From Oscheius dolichura (taxonomy: Eukaryota > Nematoda > Chromadorea > Rhabditida > Rhabditidae), in the NCBI GenBank assembly GCA_932521035.1, contig OW051495.1, positions 10,850,001 through 10,914,000 of the forward strand: DNA of 64,000 bases. Direction: 5' to 3'. Shown here piece by piece: positions 1-13,300 of this stretch. Both the position numbers and the translations under genes were made by a program. A model generated the notes under the pieces. The model did not search any database and was not told where the DNA came from. It was given only the letters and a program-made list of their open reading frames with translations. The first letter of the stretch is position 1. Each line of letters begins with the position of its first letter.

Positions 1-17
1 AAAAAGGGGAAAGCATT

Positions 18-729
18 TTATTTAGAGGCTTTGTACCAGCGGTCAACATCATTTTGAGAGCCGTCGATCCAAGATATGACTCCATTGCTGGCCAGGCCTT
101 TTCGGTCTTTTCGGTCATCGCTTCCCGCTGGCCAAAGTGTTGTACAGTTGCCACCACCAATGTCATAATAAACTCCTGGAGTTAGCATATTCCGGTGACA
201 TATGAGCCGTCCACAAATAGATCTTTTAACATTTTCGTAGAACTCGTCCCAGACATAATACTTGCATGTAGTAGCCTTTCCGCTTTGAGCAGAGACCCAC
301 TCTCCTGCCCAGGTTCGGTCCTGCCTGTTGGCTCTAACAAAATGTACTCTAGTTGATACAACTTCACCTACTGGCAACAATAGAACTTTTCACGAAAAGG
401 AAAGCATGGTTTTCCAAATTCTTCTTCGATAGATGGAGATAGCCAGAAGGGAGGATAACGACTACTGGCTGACCGTTCCTCGTTCCAATCAAAGGGACAT
501 CTTTCCCTGCATAGAGGAGCTGTGCCGAACCAGCGACAACCAGATGGGGATAGCCATACATCAATTATTCCCAACCGTTCTGCTTCCAAGGAGGATAATC
601 CTAGATAAGTTGTTGCAGAATGTTCTTATCCATACCTATTATTCCTTTGTCAGCTGCTGGAATGCGCCGAATTGAACCGAACGCGAAGGATACCATAATA
701 GAAAAGAAGAAATATAAAGAAACCTCCAT
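18..729 (-). CDS. nematode secreted cysteine-rich protein, copy A
   Basis: Exons 729-636, 600-372 and 333-18 (minus) give about 212 residues. The product starts MEVSLYFFFSIMVSFAFGS, a plausible signal peptide. Exon 2 encodes a block with GCRWFGTAPLC, then PSIEEEFGKPCFPF and a closing YCC. Exon 3 encodes DRTWAGEW, CGRLIC, NGVISW and a terminal DRWYKASK. Exons 2 and 3 are 229 and 316 bases, exactly as in copies B and C, so the three are tandem duplicates. The first exon is longer (94 versus 73 bases) and its sequence has diverged. Many paired cysteines suggest an extracellular disulphide-bonded protein. I know of no characterised function. AATAAA overlaps the stop codon. Confidence 0.82.
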
Positions 730-1220
730 CATTGAAAGGCAGCAAGAGGTCGACTGTTATTGAGATGCCCAGATACTGCTTGTCCGATAAGAGATCCTAT
801 CTACGAGGTCACTACTTTACTGGCAAAAGTCCCTAATAATCTATGCGTTACTAGGGATGGATAATTACCGGATACAACTTTTTTTCCGCAGTCGGTCTAC
901 CTGGTGAAAATTACAAACTACGAGTTATAAGGCTGAAAATAACTTTATTTCCCTTGATTTTTGACATCGTTTGATTTTAAAAATTTGAACTTCCCTTCTA
1001 GGAACGGCCTCATTAGGTTGGCAATCTTCTTGCTACTCACAAAAAAAACGTGTCTTGTTCCGACTTTCTTAACTCTCTGCGAGTGTACACACCGTCGCCA
1101 ACACTTCTTATTCCAAAAAGAAGATGATCCAATTTCCTGTTCAGAGACCAAAGGGGCTGGACCTGGGTTCATCCCGCTTGTTTTCCCTGCTAGTTTGACT
1201 ACTGTAGTGTGCAAAGTAGG

Positions 1221-2322
1221 ATGCAGACTGATTTGTGGAGGGATGTCGTCTGCTTCGTTTCTGGGTGTTTTTCCCTGACCTTTAACACACTTCTGGCTTA
1301 TATCATCCTCACCGTAAAGTATGTCTATATTGGCAAATATAAGTGGCTTCTCTTCCTTTATACTCTTACAGCAATGGTCAATGGTGCTGCCCAAATGCTC
1401 ACCCTACCAGTATGTTTGCATAACAGTCTTGTCAGAAAACCTTTCCAGCATATCTTTGCAACGTCGACTGGTTATGTCTTCTATGATTCTTTGCACCTCC
1501 TTCCGCCGTACATTGGAGACTGTGTTCTCATGGTCTATGCGTCCTGCTTTACTCAAACTCTCGTGATTCTAACCATTTGTTTCATCTATCGTTACTACGC
1601 CGTCTGCAAGTCAGTTTCTTCGGGTTTCAAAAAAAAATTGTTTTCAGTCCTGGAAAACTTGTTTGCTTCTTGAACAACTGGCGGAAAATAGCGCTTATCT
1701 CCGTAATTGTCGTGATTCTTGTAACGAGTGCCCTGTTCTATTCGTTTGAACGGTCAACTCTCTGTGAAGAATTAATGAATGCGGAATTCATCAACGCGGT
1801 AGGAGTGAGCCTCACAGAAATCGGCTACCTCGGTAGTATGGTTTTCACGAAGACCGGCTTGAATATGAAAATGCTGGTGGTACTGTGGATTTATGGCATT
1901 TTGAGCCTGGGTGCTGGATTTACTATGATCAAATTGGCTCTGAGAATCGCAAAAACCTTGAAAAGCAGCTCAGCCACGTCGGAAACAATTACAAAACATC
2001 AAAAAAGGATATTTGCCCTTCTCATGTTCCAGGTATCCCAAATGCCTAATAATAATTAACATTTCAGCTGGTCCTACCTCTTCTTTTCAACGTTTGCCCA
2101 CAGCAAATTCTCATCGTATCCTTGTATTTCCATATTGACGCCCGCTCCATTTTGCACATTCTCTGTTGCTGCCTTACAGGAGCTCAAGTCTTTGATCCAT
2201 TGGTGACGTTTTATCTAATCACACCCTATAGGATGGCTCTCCTTGAGAAGATATTCAGACTGAAGAACAGTACTAGACGAGAAAGTCCCACAGTAACTGT
2301 TGCTCCCCTATCCACTAAATAA
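1221..2322 (+). CDS. serpentine 7TM chemoreceptor (Str/Srd superfamily)
   Basis: Exons 1221-1609, 1648-2032 and 2068-2322 join in phase to 342 residues, the usual length of nematode Str-superfamily chemoreceptors. TM1 is around residues 8-30 (DVVCFVSGCFSLTFNTLLAY). The end of TM3 carries the family-type FIYRYYAVC. A TM6 segment follows the charged SETITKHQKR loop. The TM7 exit reads DPLVTFYLITPYR, the typical ending of this superfamily. The protein would sit in sensory cilia membranes and detect an external ligand, by analogy with the family. I cannot separate srd, str and srh with certainty from sequence alone. AATAAA overlaps the stop codon. The gene lies between secreted-protein copies A and B and runs opposite to them. 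Confidence 0.85.
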
Positions 2323-2492
2323 AGATTTTGTTGAACAGATGTCATTTTCGGTATTTCGATTGTTCCCAAACGGGTAACCTTGCGCTCCTTCGATAGTGTT
2401 ACTTTTTTGCGCTTGCAGTGATATTTTTAAAATCATGCCGAGCAATAATCGATAAATATGCCGCAGTTAACAGAAAAAGAAAATGAAATGAT

Positions 2493-3188
2493 TTATTGAG
2501 ATATCTTGTACCAGCGATCAACCCGTTGTTTAGTGCTGGTATTTCTCCAAACTATGACCCCATTGGTGGCTATTCCTTCAAGATCTCGGGGCTCTTCTTT
2601 TGGACGAAGCTTCATACACTGCAGATCGACAATTTCATATTCCAAAACCGGGGGAATGATATCCTGGACACATACTAGTCGACCACACAGGGAATCTGAT
2701 TCGTTCGTTTCCTTGGTCAGAACATGGGGCCAATACCGGCAAGAGACATTTCTTCCTATTTGGGCCGAAGTCCACTCTCCACTCCATGTTCTGTCCAAAT
2801 TATTGATACTGAAACATGAATAATACTAGCTAGTCTCGGCTTACCCGCAGCAAAATAACTTATAACGGAAAGGGAAGCACGGCTGTCCGAAGGCTTCTTC
2901 TAATGTTGGATCTAAATCGAAGCTGTTGTAGCGGCTAGTCGCTCTTCGTTCTTCTGTCCAACCATCTGGACACTCTCCCGAACACCACGGAGCAGTACCG
3001 AACCAGAGACACCCGGATTCCTTCTTCGGAGTTTCTATCTCTCCCATCCGATCTGCTGCATATGACGACATCCCTATAAAAAGAGTTAGCCGAGATAGGA
3101 ATTTGCTTTCGCTACCTATAATTCCAGCTGGACGATTACGGTAACAATAGCATACAGATAATAGAACGGCCAATAAGAAGAACCTCAT
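2493..3188 (-). CDS. nematode secreted cysteine-rich protein, copy B
   Basis: Exons 3188-3116 (73 bases), 3073-2845 (229) and 2808-2493 (316) give 205 residues. The start MRFFLLAVLLSVCYCY is a clear signal peptide. Exon 2 has GCLWFGTAPWC, the ECPDGW turn and a final KLFCCG. Exon 3 has DRTWSGEW, LCGRLVCVQD and a terminal VDRWYKISQ. I chose the 3188 methionine over an upstream in-frame one because copy C has the same exon length from the matching position. NVS and NTS are possible N-glycosylation sites. AATAAA overlaps the stop codon, so the 3' UTR must be very short. No function is known to me. Confidence 0.88.
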
Positions 3189-3364
3189 AGGAGTATATGT
3201 AAGAAAAACGCGAAAATGACCAGTAGCAGATTGATTGATTGTCTCTACCGACGCTTTCATTTTATCGGGTCAATTATCGATATCTTCCTCCTATGATCTT
3301 GGTGCGTTAGACCACGTATGCGTATGTCAAAGAAGATGTTAACAGAAACCGAGACAACAACGAT

Positions 3365-4063
3365 TTATTGATTAAATTTGTACCATCGATTAACAGGCTT
3401 ATCATCAGTGATATTTCTCCAATGTATGATCCCATTTACCGCGAGTCCTTCCAGCTCCTTGGGTTCCCCCATTGGGCGCAGACGAGTACAATTGGCATCG
3501 ACGATCTTATACTCCAACGCAGGAAGCTGGATATCCTGTGTGCATTCGATTCGGCCACAGAGGGAATTCGATTCGTCTGTGGCTTTGGTTAAATCATGAG
3601 GCCGGTAGTGACAAGTAGAATTTCCTCCATTTTGTCCCGAAATCCAGACTCCACTCCACGTCCGGTCCAACTTGTTGGCTCTGAGATATGAATATGATAA
3701 ACTTGGATAACTTTAACCTACACGCAGCAGAAGACCTTTTCAGTGAAAGGGAAACACCCCGCCCCAAATGCTTCTTCAAATATAGGGGTGAGCCCGAATC
3801 CGTAGTGACGGCTCTGTCCTGCTCTTTCCTTGAACCAACCGGCAGGGCACTTTCCTCGACATACTGGAGCGGTGCCATACCACCGGCAACCGGATTCGTT
3901 CTTCGGAACATCGATGTTTCCCAATCGGTCTGCTGCCTCTGACGTCAATCCTAAAATTGCATTCTGGGTAACAGGTATGTATTTCCTTACCGATTATCCC
4001 AACTGAATTGTTGTATTCGTGGCAGTATACGGAAAACAAGAGGAATAAAAAGGAGAATCTCAT
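3365..4063 (-). CDS. nematode secreted cysteine-rich protein, copy C
   Basis: Exons 4063-3991 (73 bases), 3950-3722 (229) and 3680-3365 (316) give 205 residues, the same exon lengths as copy B. The signal peptide begins MRFSFLFLLFSVYCH; a methionine four codons upstream (4075) is also possible. Conserved blocks are GCRWYGTAPVC, KCPAGW, EEAFGAGCFPF and FCCV, then DRTWSGVW, LCGRIEC and VNRWYKFNQ. The gene heads a tandem array transcribed towards the left end of the window. AATAAA overlaps the stop codon, as in A and B. Function unknown; secretion is inferred from the signal peptide and cysteines. Confidence 0.88.
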
Positions 4064-4088
4064 AGAAACGGACATCGTCGACAGACGA

Positions 4089-7000
4089 AAACAATTGTCT
4101 ACTGGTAGGACATGACGCCTTTATTGACTCTATCTACTCGCCAACCTATCTTATTAGGTCACTTGTCGATCTTTCCCTCTGCTCATATTTTATAGGAACA
4201 CAGATACTGTATAATTGGAGCAGAGCGTTGCTACTTCTGTTGTGAAGCAACTGAACAGCTCTCTACTGCAAAACAGACAATTAAAGCGAGTTTATTTAAG
4301 TAAACAAGTCAAAATAACCCTTTATATGCCAGAAAATCAGAGACCAACTGGGAGGGAATAGTTAAGAAATAGCAGTCAAGCTTAACAAGCAAGGGAGAGA
4401 TAATATGGCCTTCGAACAGCTTCCCTTTGTCAGATAATCGTTAGCCCTGAGCTCATTTGAAGCACAATGGCCAGTACAACCTTCTGTGTCCCCAGCAAAC
4501 AACTACCTCGCCTCCACTTTTTTACAACCTCGTTCGGGCGACTCATAGAGTGACCCTCGGCTTTATGCCGCCGGACTTTACTAAAACTATTCCTCTCCAA
4601 ACGACGCTGATGAGTCAGAATGGAGGTGAGTTTCCCCATTATCGTGGATCTTCTCCTATAAATCTTTCTAAAATATCCACGGGTTTATTAGTCATCCCCC
4701 GTGCTCTTTGCCCTCTATTTTTGTCCTCTTTTTGCAGTCCGTTTTCCACATTTTTCCACAGAATTATTTGACCAGGCAGCGTGACAAAGCCCTGCTCCTC
4801 ATTGTCCATCGTCCCTAATCGTCAAATATGCCGATATTCAAGCCCGCAAAATGGTTTAACGACTTGTTACAAAGTAAGCTAGACAGACTTCCTCCTACCA
4901 CTCGGGCTGTTATCTCTTATTTCGTGTCACACGATAGTGAAGATGATGGAGTCCAAAATATATTATTATTTTAAGCAAATCCTGTGGCGACGGGACCAGG
5001 TGTCGAAACCTTTCCCCCGAATAACCTCTGTCTCGTCTCACACACAGGCTCACATTCTCGGGGATCAAGTGTAAATGTTCGGGACGGGACTGAATGTGGC
5101 CCCGTTCGTTGGCACATTATGCAAGATGATATGGGTCGTGATGTGACTATTTGTGTAACAGACACAGGGAGTGTGAGGCAGCGGAGAGGAAGAACGTGGA
5201 ATGTGTGACAGCCCGGATGCCGTAAATCTGTTAAATGCCGCCGTGAGAGAGTGTAAATTTGATGACCGGAAATTGGGGCAAAAGACATAGACGAAAGAAG
5301 AAGTCCTTCAGAACCTTTGAAGTTTAGTGATCGTCAATTTTTAGCTAATCTTTTCCAACACTTGGCAAGAAATAATCCGCAGATAAGGGGCCCTTTTCTA
5401 TTTTGAAGGCGATTTTTTGGAAAAATAGGCCGTTTCACGTAGCAAAGTCATGGAGATGATCCTAATCTGTTGTCAAAATATTCCCACTCCACTCATATTT
5501 TTCTTGGTTCCTTGTATCGCCCTGGCTCATTTCACAACAATAATATATTGCCTACAGAGTATATGTTTCTGTTCTCAAAGGGATAGAAATTTCTCCCTTT
5601 AGCCCAATAAGTGGCTATAAATCCGCAGAGCTCTGTCTCGTGGTTATAACTGCGGACAGCTGATTCTGGCGGAAGATGCTTCCACTTTACGACGAGTGTA
5701 ATGTGAGGGTGGAGATCGTTACGTAACTGATGGAAGCGCAAAGACTGCGCTGTTGCACGGCTTGAAGAGTTAGCGACAGCACAGAACAAATGCCATTTTT
5801 CTGCAGAGACATGGGAGAAGATTTATCACAATTCCTGCGCCTGCCACGTGTACCCAAGTAACTGGCAACTGTAGCTGTCAGTCACTACTGTTTTCTAGAA
5901 TGAAAGAGACGAAGTGGGACAAAATATAAGTGGAGGCACACATGCTACGGCACCTTCCAAACAGACAAGCCGGTAAATAGCCCTGGCAGTCCCTTTCTGC
6001 GTCATATGTCGCTCATTAGAAAAGCCGAGAAAAACAAGGGCTGTCTGAGGTCAGGAGGGCCAAGGGTGTTGCCTGTGGCTCCACATTACCCGACCACAGT
6101 TATTGTTTTCACACCACCGTTAACCCACCGCTCTATATTCTAGTCTCCGATATCGATGCTGATATTGAAAAAAGCTGTGACGATGCTGAAGAAAGGTAGC
6201 TATGAGGAGTACGATAACGAGCACGAACATGCTGATGAATACGGTAGGTCTCAATACCATTTTCTGAAACTCCGTAAAGCTTTGATTCACCTCCAACTTT
6301 GGGAAACATAAAGGGTTCTAGCACTTTAAATTGGCAGAGACAAGAATAAAGGGGATATTGGCTCGGAAAAATGGAAGCTCCCTCTCTTTGTCCGTTACCG
6401 TATTGGGACGACTTTAACTCAAGCCTCCTGTGTAGACTTATGAACCTACTGGCATTATTATCATAAAAACTTGCTGCCTTTGATGCCTAGTTCCAGAATT
6501 ACCCATAACGGGTCCAGTCTGACTACGAGAGCGCTTATTTATAAAAATTGCGTAATAAACACGAGTGGGGGAAAGCGCTGCGCGTGTGTCTGAGTATAAA
6601 ACAGCCACGTGAAACGCGTTTACTACGAGCACCCTCCCGTAAAAAATTACGAAATCAAGTGGGGATTCCATGCAGAGGATGTTGAACCTTCCCAGCAACC
6701 TTCTAAAGATTGCGTAGCGCGGTGCAATGTTAAGTAGCGAGGGAGGAATAACACATGGATTTCCCTGCGGCCTTTGCCCTCTATCATCGGCTAATCTTAG
6801 CCTATTTACCATTTCCCCGACAAATTGTTTTTGTGGTCTAATTGATGAGACACGGGAAAATGGGTGTTAGTGAGAGGGAACTCTTATTAAACTTTTGTTG
6901 CCCCCAATTTTTCTCGAAATCTCGGCCGTTTACCTATAAAATATTCGAGGGGTATTTGCGTTTTGAGGAGATTGACTCATCGGCTCAAAAAATACCTCTG

Positions 7001-7389
7001 GGTAGAATATTCAGCGAGTTTCCGTGGAATAAAAAAGCTGAAAAGATCTGGAATTCCACCCTCGTTTCCTCAACCAAATCCTCCTCCATTGTTGTCTTTT
7101 CCCTCCCAAGAATTAGGGGACAATCCCCTTTATCCTTTCCTCCACCCGGAGCTGCTACTATACACCCTCTGCCACCCTCACACAATAACTGTTGACAGCC
7201 ACAACACACCACTAAAACTAATAGGCAATTAGCAAGTAGTGTGCTGTTTTGTGTGCCTTGAGCCAAAATCTCAGAAGCAGAGAGAGAGAGGCTGCAGGGG
7301 GGAGAAAGAGAGACGCCTGTGGTGTTCTTCCCGCATCCACCCTCACTTCACACTGGCCCACCCTCTCTTTCGTCTGCTCGTATAATGCC
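4089..7389. other. non-coding interval upstream of the SH3 gene
   Basis: I see no open frame here with splice signals and protein-like composition. The longest open frames are short and lack a convincing signal peptide, domain or matching exon partner. The stretch lies between copy C (minus) and the first exon of the SH3 gene (plus), so it probably holds the 5' regulatory DNA of both. Confidence 0.5.
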
Positions 7390-10300
7390 ATGGCACTCGA
7401 AAAGTGCACTCGCAGTTTATCAGAAATTCATCGGCTCCTTCGAGGTGAGTTCCGATCTTCATCCCCAGAAGAGTCTTCTCTAGCAGTAAAACTTTAATGA
7501 GAGCGCAGTTTCATTTCTTTTGGAGAGCAGATGAGGACGGAATTCATGAGTTCTTTATCATCCTCATTGTTCCATAATGCCAGCTTCTTTCTCAGTTCGG
7601 GCCCCCTTTGATGCCCCTCATTTTCAAGAAATTGTGCAGAGCTCGCAGCACCCCTCGTCCGTATGAATTAGGCCAGTTATTTCCATTGACGAAGTTACTC
7701 AGTGGCTCACTTACAGAAAAGGAAATATGAATTAAGAAAGGCGTAGTAGGGATGGAAAGAGAAGAGGTTAAAGATCTAATCAGAAGTGGATTTCTATTTG
7801 CTCGGCACTTGATTCTGCCAGCTACTTATCATTAGCACCCTCTTCTCATTAATATCCACTCTCACCCTAGAAACTTGAGATTGTTTTCCTCTTTTTGTCC
7901 TCATTAAAGCTCTCAATTTACCTTATTTCTGGTACAAAATATGGGAAAAGAACACTGGTCGCGCGTCATAACGTCGCCTGATGAAGCGTTCCTTTACGAA
8001 ATTTCATTGAATCCTTTCGAGAAGCCTGTCTAACTGAGTTTCTCCTTTTAGGCGCGGCAACATTCTTGTTTTTGCTTACACGGTTATAAATTATAAACTT
8101 CTCCGCTCGAATCTCTTCCTCAAACTCTCGCAATCACATATTACCACACATGGAAGAGTGCCCTCCTTTTTGGATCAAGGGATAGAGTTCAAGTTGCAGA
8201 GGACCCCGCTTGGAGTGGGACGTCTTCTCTCTCGAACGCTGCTCTTCTTTCGCCTTTGCACTAAGATCTTTCACCTCCTTCGACCCTTTACTTGGAGATT
8301 GAAAAAACAAGGGATGTCAGCAATATTTTGTTTCGCATTCCGATTGACGTAGATCTTTCTGCAAATGACAGACTACCGTGACCAAAGTACCCTAATTACT
8401 GAAATTATCCCGGTCACATCACCTCTGATAGACTAAAAATTGGCCCGTTCTTTTGAAAGTGACACTGTTTTTCGACTTCGCCCCCAGCGGGAGCAAACAG
8501 TCCCACTCACAGCTGTCAGCCCTCTATTCTGATCTCCTTTTGTGTATGAGAGAGATTTCATGGTTCGTTTCTCCCTCTTCCCATGACCTTTTATTCGGGT
8601 TCATTTCCTTTTTGAAAGATGACATCAGCTGTCGAATTCGTAGCTTTTGATCACAGCAGCTCTCATTCTCCACCCTCACCACGGATTACGACCGGGGTGT
8701 TTTTGCATCCATCCTGTTTCAATCTCTCATTTGTTAGACATTACGGCAGAGAGATGATTCGGACTTTACGTCCATTTGGAATAACACATGTTGTCCTCTT
8801 GTAGTTTTTCTATCCTGATCAGCTATACTAGAGGATCACTGCGAGCTTAGGATCAACACGGGCCAGCTCTCCTTCACGGAAGTTTGTCGTGATACTTGTC
8901 TTTCGAGTTACCCACAAGACGAAGTGAGTGAAAAGCACGCAATTGAGAGCTGTAAGCTGAGAAGGGTTCGCTTGTTCAAGCGACGGCGGCCTCGAGTGGC
9001 TCATTGTTTTTGCTCGTCCGACAGACTGTCATTAGATTTCCTGATCCAATCCTTTGTTTCGCTCTGGATCTTAGCCTCGGCGTTCTCCGAGAAACCTCAT
9101 TCTAGCCAGTGATCTCTTGGTCGCCTCCGTTACCGTAGTCTTTCTACTTATTTTTTAACATTTGGGAGATTACTGTAGTTCTCATTATCACCTATAAACC
9201 CACTGATTTTGCAGCGCTTTGTAAATTTCCTGGGATATAAGCTCTCTTTCCAAGGTGGGAGCTGTTTTCTGGTCCTTTTCTTCGTTCTTGCCACTTTTAC
9301 ACTCCACTGGCATCTTATAATAAAAGAGAATAGCAAAGCCACCTCGTAATTTTCATCTGGATCTCATTATTATGACTCCCTGTCTCTTCTCTGTGTCTGT
9401 CTGTTTATCTTAAGAGAGAAAAGGAGATAGGGTAGAAACCAGACTCCCCCGTCATTTATTATTCACTCTCACAATAATGGAATTCTCCAGCTGATTTATG
9501 CCATCCTTTATTTTCGGCGAAGAGGAGGAGTTCATTTTCCTTCCGTGACCTTGGTTTGTCATTTTCTCGGAAACCGCAGTTTTCCCACCAACGGGGGCTT
9601 CATACCCATGAGGCAAGCCTCGGATCCGGTGACACAGAATCACCGCCTTCCCACAATAGTTCACGTTCCCCACCCTAACAAGCTCCATTTATACTATGCT
9701 GCTGACTATGAACTGCCTACGTCCTCCTACTTTAGAAGGTATAAAAATATCAGAGAGAGAGAGAGAGAGGCGACTAATTAGGGATATCCTCCGCGTTGCA
9801 CTCCGTTCCCCTCCTTTCGGCTGTTTCCGGTTTCTTTTCAAAATAACAAAGTGGTCAGATTCCGTTGCTTCTGAAATCAACAAGATCTAGCTCAAGTTTC
9901 TCTTTTCATCTTCAACCTGTGAGCTTTTATTTCGCACAGCTGTTTCTCTGTCTATTTCTAAAAGGAGGAAACATCCTCAAGTGCATGTTTTTTGCCAGAA
10001 GAAGCAGTAATCATAAAATGTGTTTCTCTGTCGGATTCAAGTTTGTTTATTTTCACACACGAGCTTGTGTGCCGACAGCTTGTTAAAGTTTTGATTTACT
10101 ACAAGCAGTTATTTTCGAAGTACGTGTTTATACTTATGGAGAGGATGGGGGAAGAAAAGGACATGGGAGAGCGAATCACTTCGAAATTATCTCTTTGCGC
10201 GTCCGGCTAACAGCAGTTCGCAGTAATATTATGGATTGTCTAACCGCTCTTGCTCATATACGTGAGTTATCTATACGATAAGCATAAGTAAGACCTCTGC

Positions 10301-13300
10301 TACAGTATCCCTTGCCCGGGTTTAGATAAACAGGGGAAGGCTTGAGTACGGTAACAGACTCAGTGATGAGATTATTAGCTAACTGAGATCAAAACATCAC
10401 ACTTAGCTACTAGCCAGCGTTTTTGCTGTCAAATTATCATTTTAAGGGGCCGTCAGAGTCGAAGAAATCATTTTTTCGTTGGCCGAGTAAGCTGAACTTG
10501 TTCGTAAAGCAGACAGCCCTCGTCAAAATTGCCAAAACATGGTGGTGATAGCATTAAGAATTGTTGAGGACTACAAGATTTAGAGCTAAAGTGACAGACG
10601 ACATATGCCGCTCTTGTCCTCTAGTTCGTCCGGATGAAATGTTATCTCTTCCTCTCATAACGAGCCTCCCCCTCCTCCTCCATATGTTCCCTTTGCCTTA
10701 ATAGGACCTTTCATCAGATGTTTCCCCGGAAAACATTAATTTGGTCTCACCGCGCTTCATACTTAGAATTGAGTTAATCTCTTTCTTTAGGTTGTTCGCG
10801 TGTTTTTCCCTAGAAAAACGTGTCTGTTACAAATTGGCGGCCATTCACCCGGATTCTAGTAATTGTCTCCCAAAATGGTCAACACAATAAGCAAACAAGC
10901 CGTTTTTAACGGATGTCCGTCACGTTATCCTCCCGGACTTCCCTATAAGACCCTTTGAATAATTCATAAGATTATCCCTTTTGGAGGAGGGTCAAGTTCC
11001 TATGAAAATAGTCGAAGTCGTTGTTTGTCACCCGTTGGTGGAAGTATCGCATTAAACAGGAACACATTTTCAGAAACCTCCGAATCCATGAGCTCCAAGG
11101 AATCTACTCCAGCCAATTTGCCCGAAAGAAGTCATGCCAAGAGGAAATGGTCAACAGCCATCCGTGTGGTACAGGGACTACATCGTTTCCGCCTCCCTCT
11201 ACACCGGCGGGTGGTGAGTTTTTAAATGGGGAGAGAGGCATGCATTCGGAAGTGGTCCTCGGCACAATGGTTGAAAAAAATGGGGGACAATTGACTTGCA
11301 AGTGACAACTTTTTATTGTGTTCGAAATTCAAGGTTCAGAGGCCGATTGCCCCGGGGGTAGAGGCTCGTAAATCAAAAATTCAACTCTACCATTAGAGGG
11401 AAGTCAGTTTTTCCGGGTCTAAAAGGGTTGAGCTCGCTATTTTCGACCAGGAGCCACAAAGCCGTGCAAAATTGACACACTCCTTGAATATTTTTACCCG
11501 CACATTGCAGAGAACACCTTGTTTTCAATGAAAATATCGAGGAATGGCCAAAGTTTTCGAGTTTCACTTTTTGCCCTTGACTTTGTTTGGCTCCTAGTCC
11601 CTTTTCAAGCCCCGGCTCTTCATAATATCCCCATCCGAGAATATCTTCCCACAACTGCTCCGATTTCAACGGATCCGGAAGATGCGGGCCCCCCTCAAAA
11701 TGCACTCCCGGATCATGACTCTCGGAGGAGTAATTCCGTTGTGGGACGGATGTGAAAAACCCCTGCAAATACAACAATTTCACCCGGGGCGAATGGGTTT
11801 CGCGGGAAGTTTCAAAAGAACCAAACAATTCTATGAAATAAAATTTTAACAATCCGTATGGGATTCTGTGCATATTCCTGAGGGGAACATCTGGCCAGAT
11901 GGGGGATGATCTTCTTATTTTTGTTTTGTTCCTTTTGCTCGAACTTTCTGTTTAACCAGATGGATTTTTGGAGTCTTCTGACTACAAATGAGTCAAAAGA
12001 AAAGACATTAGCCTTGCTGGTTCTGCTGAACTCGGTTCTCCATGACGTTTGTCTCTTTTTGGGCTATCCAATCAAGACTTTCCCCTTTCCCCTTTGAGCT
12101 TCTCCGAAAAGGGCGCCAAGAAAGGCAAACAACCAAGTTCTAGGGGGCGATTCGGGGGTCTTTTGACTTTTAGACCTTGTGGGAATATATTCAATCCCGG
12201 AAGGAAGGCCGAAAGCGGCCATCACATCATCTCTTTGACTAGCTAAACTGTTTCCTTATTCCATACTTTGGTAGTTTTGGAAAAACGAGCTCGTTCCCAG
12301 AGATTACTGTAGCCAAGCACCTTGTTCCAAGGCGCCAGAAACTAGTGAAATGAGTGATGATCCCTGCGCTCATCTGGAGCTCATTTACCCCGGGAGCTCT
12401 TTCCCTGAGTACCTTTTCTTGGGGCCACATTCCCTAAAGGTAATGAAAAAGACGTATTTGCAGCAGCGGGGTGCGCTAATCAGTCTCCCTCGCTCTCTTT
12501 CTCTCATTCCTTGCCGGCAACCCCGCCCCTTCTCAGCCTTATAGAGAAGGCTTGCTAAAACATTCTCCCAAATATTCTATAACCATGGCCAGCCGGCGAA
12601 TGTCCCTTCCACAGTCCCCTTCCGTGTCTGTGGGAATCCGGCGCAAATCCCTGGCCACAATTATGCCAATCGGTGTGGCGTGTGGCAGTGTTGGCATGCC
12701 GGCTCGTCAACTGCCGTTCGGAGGTGGTCCACCCGGTCAAGCAGGGATGCGCAGTCCACATGCTCGACTGTCTCAACCTGATCTATATTCCTACCGTGGT
12801 GTTCATGGTCAGATGACTACCCCGCAAAATACTCCTGGCAATTGTACCCCTAACCGGCGAATACTGCCTCGTGCCGGGGAACTACCAAAAAGATTCCTAC
12901 GTCGTGCTAATCAGTCGGATCTATCCTATCGTTTACAGAGAGAACGAGAGATGCACACTAGCAATGAGTCGACGCCCAGCCGAGAGATCGAGGGTAAGTT
13001 CTCCTTTCTGCCTTTGTTATGGGCCTTGTCCCCCAAGGGGATAAACAGAATAACCAATATCCAATTATGGGGGAAGAAAGACCGTGCTCTTTACAATAAG
13101 ACGTTGATTTGTTTTTGACGGCGTTTTCCGGTTGGAGCAGGTGAAAATAAGCAGAAGTCGAGGCTGATTACGATACTTCGATCAGGTTACGGTCTCGTTC
13201 ACCTTTTGTTTTCTTTCTTAAAGGATTTCGCATAATCTGAACAGCACTAAAAGGACAATTTGAACTTCTTCAGAAGGGCTTGGCCATAGCTCGAAATATG

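Noticed and set aside
945..1394. 149-codon minus frame opposite the first chemoreceptor
   Set aside because: It is antisense to a well-supported plus exon and has no protein-like features.
11373..11873. 166-codon open frame on minus inside the SH3 gene's second intron
   Set aside because: No domain, signal peptide, membrane span or splice partner; this length is expected by chance a few times in 64 kb.
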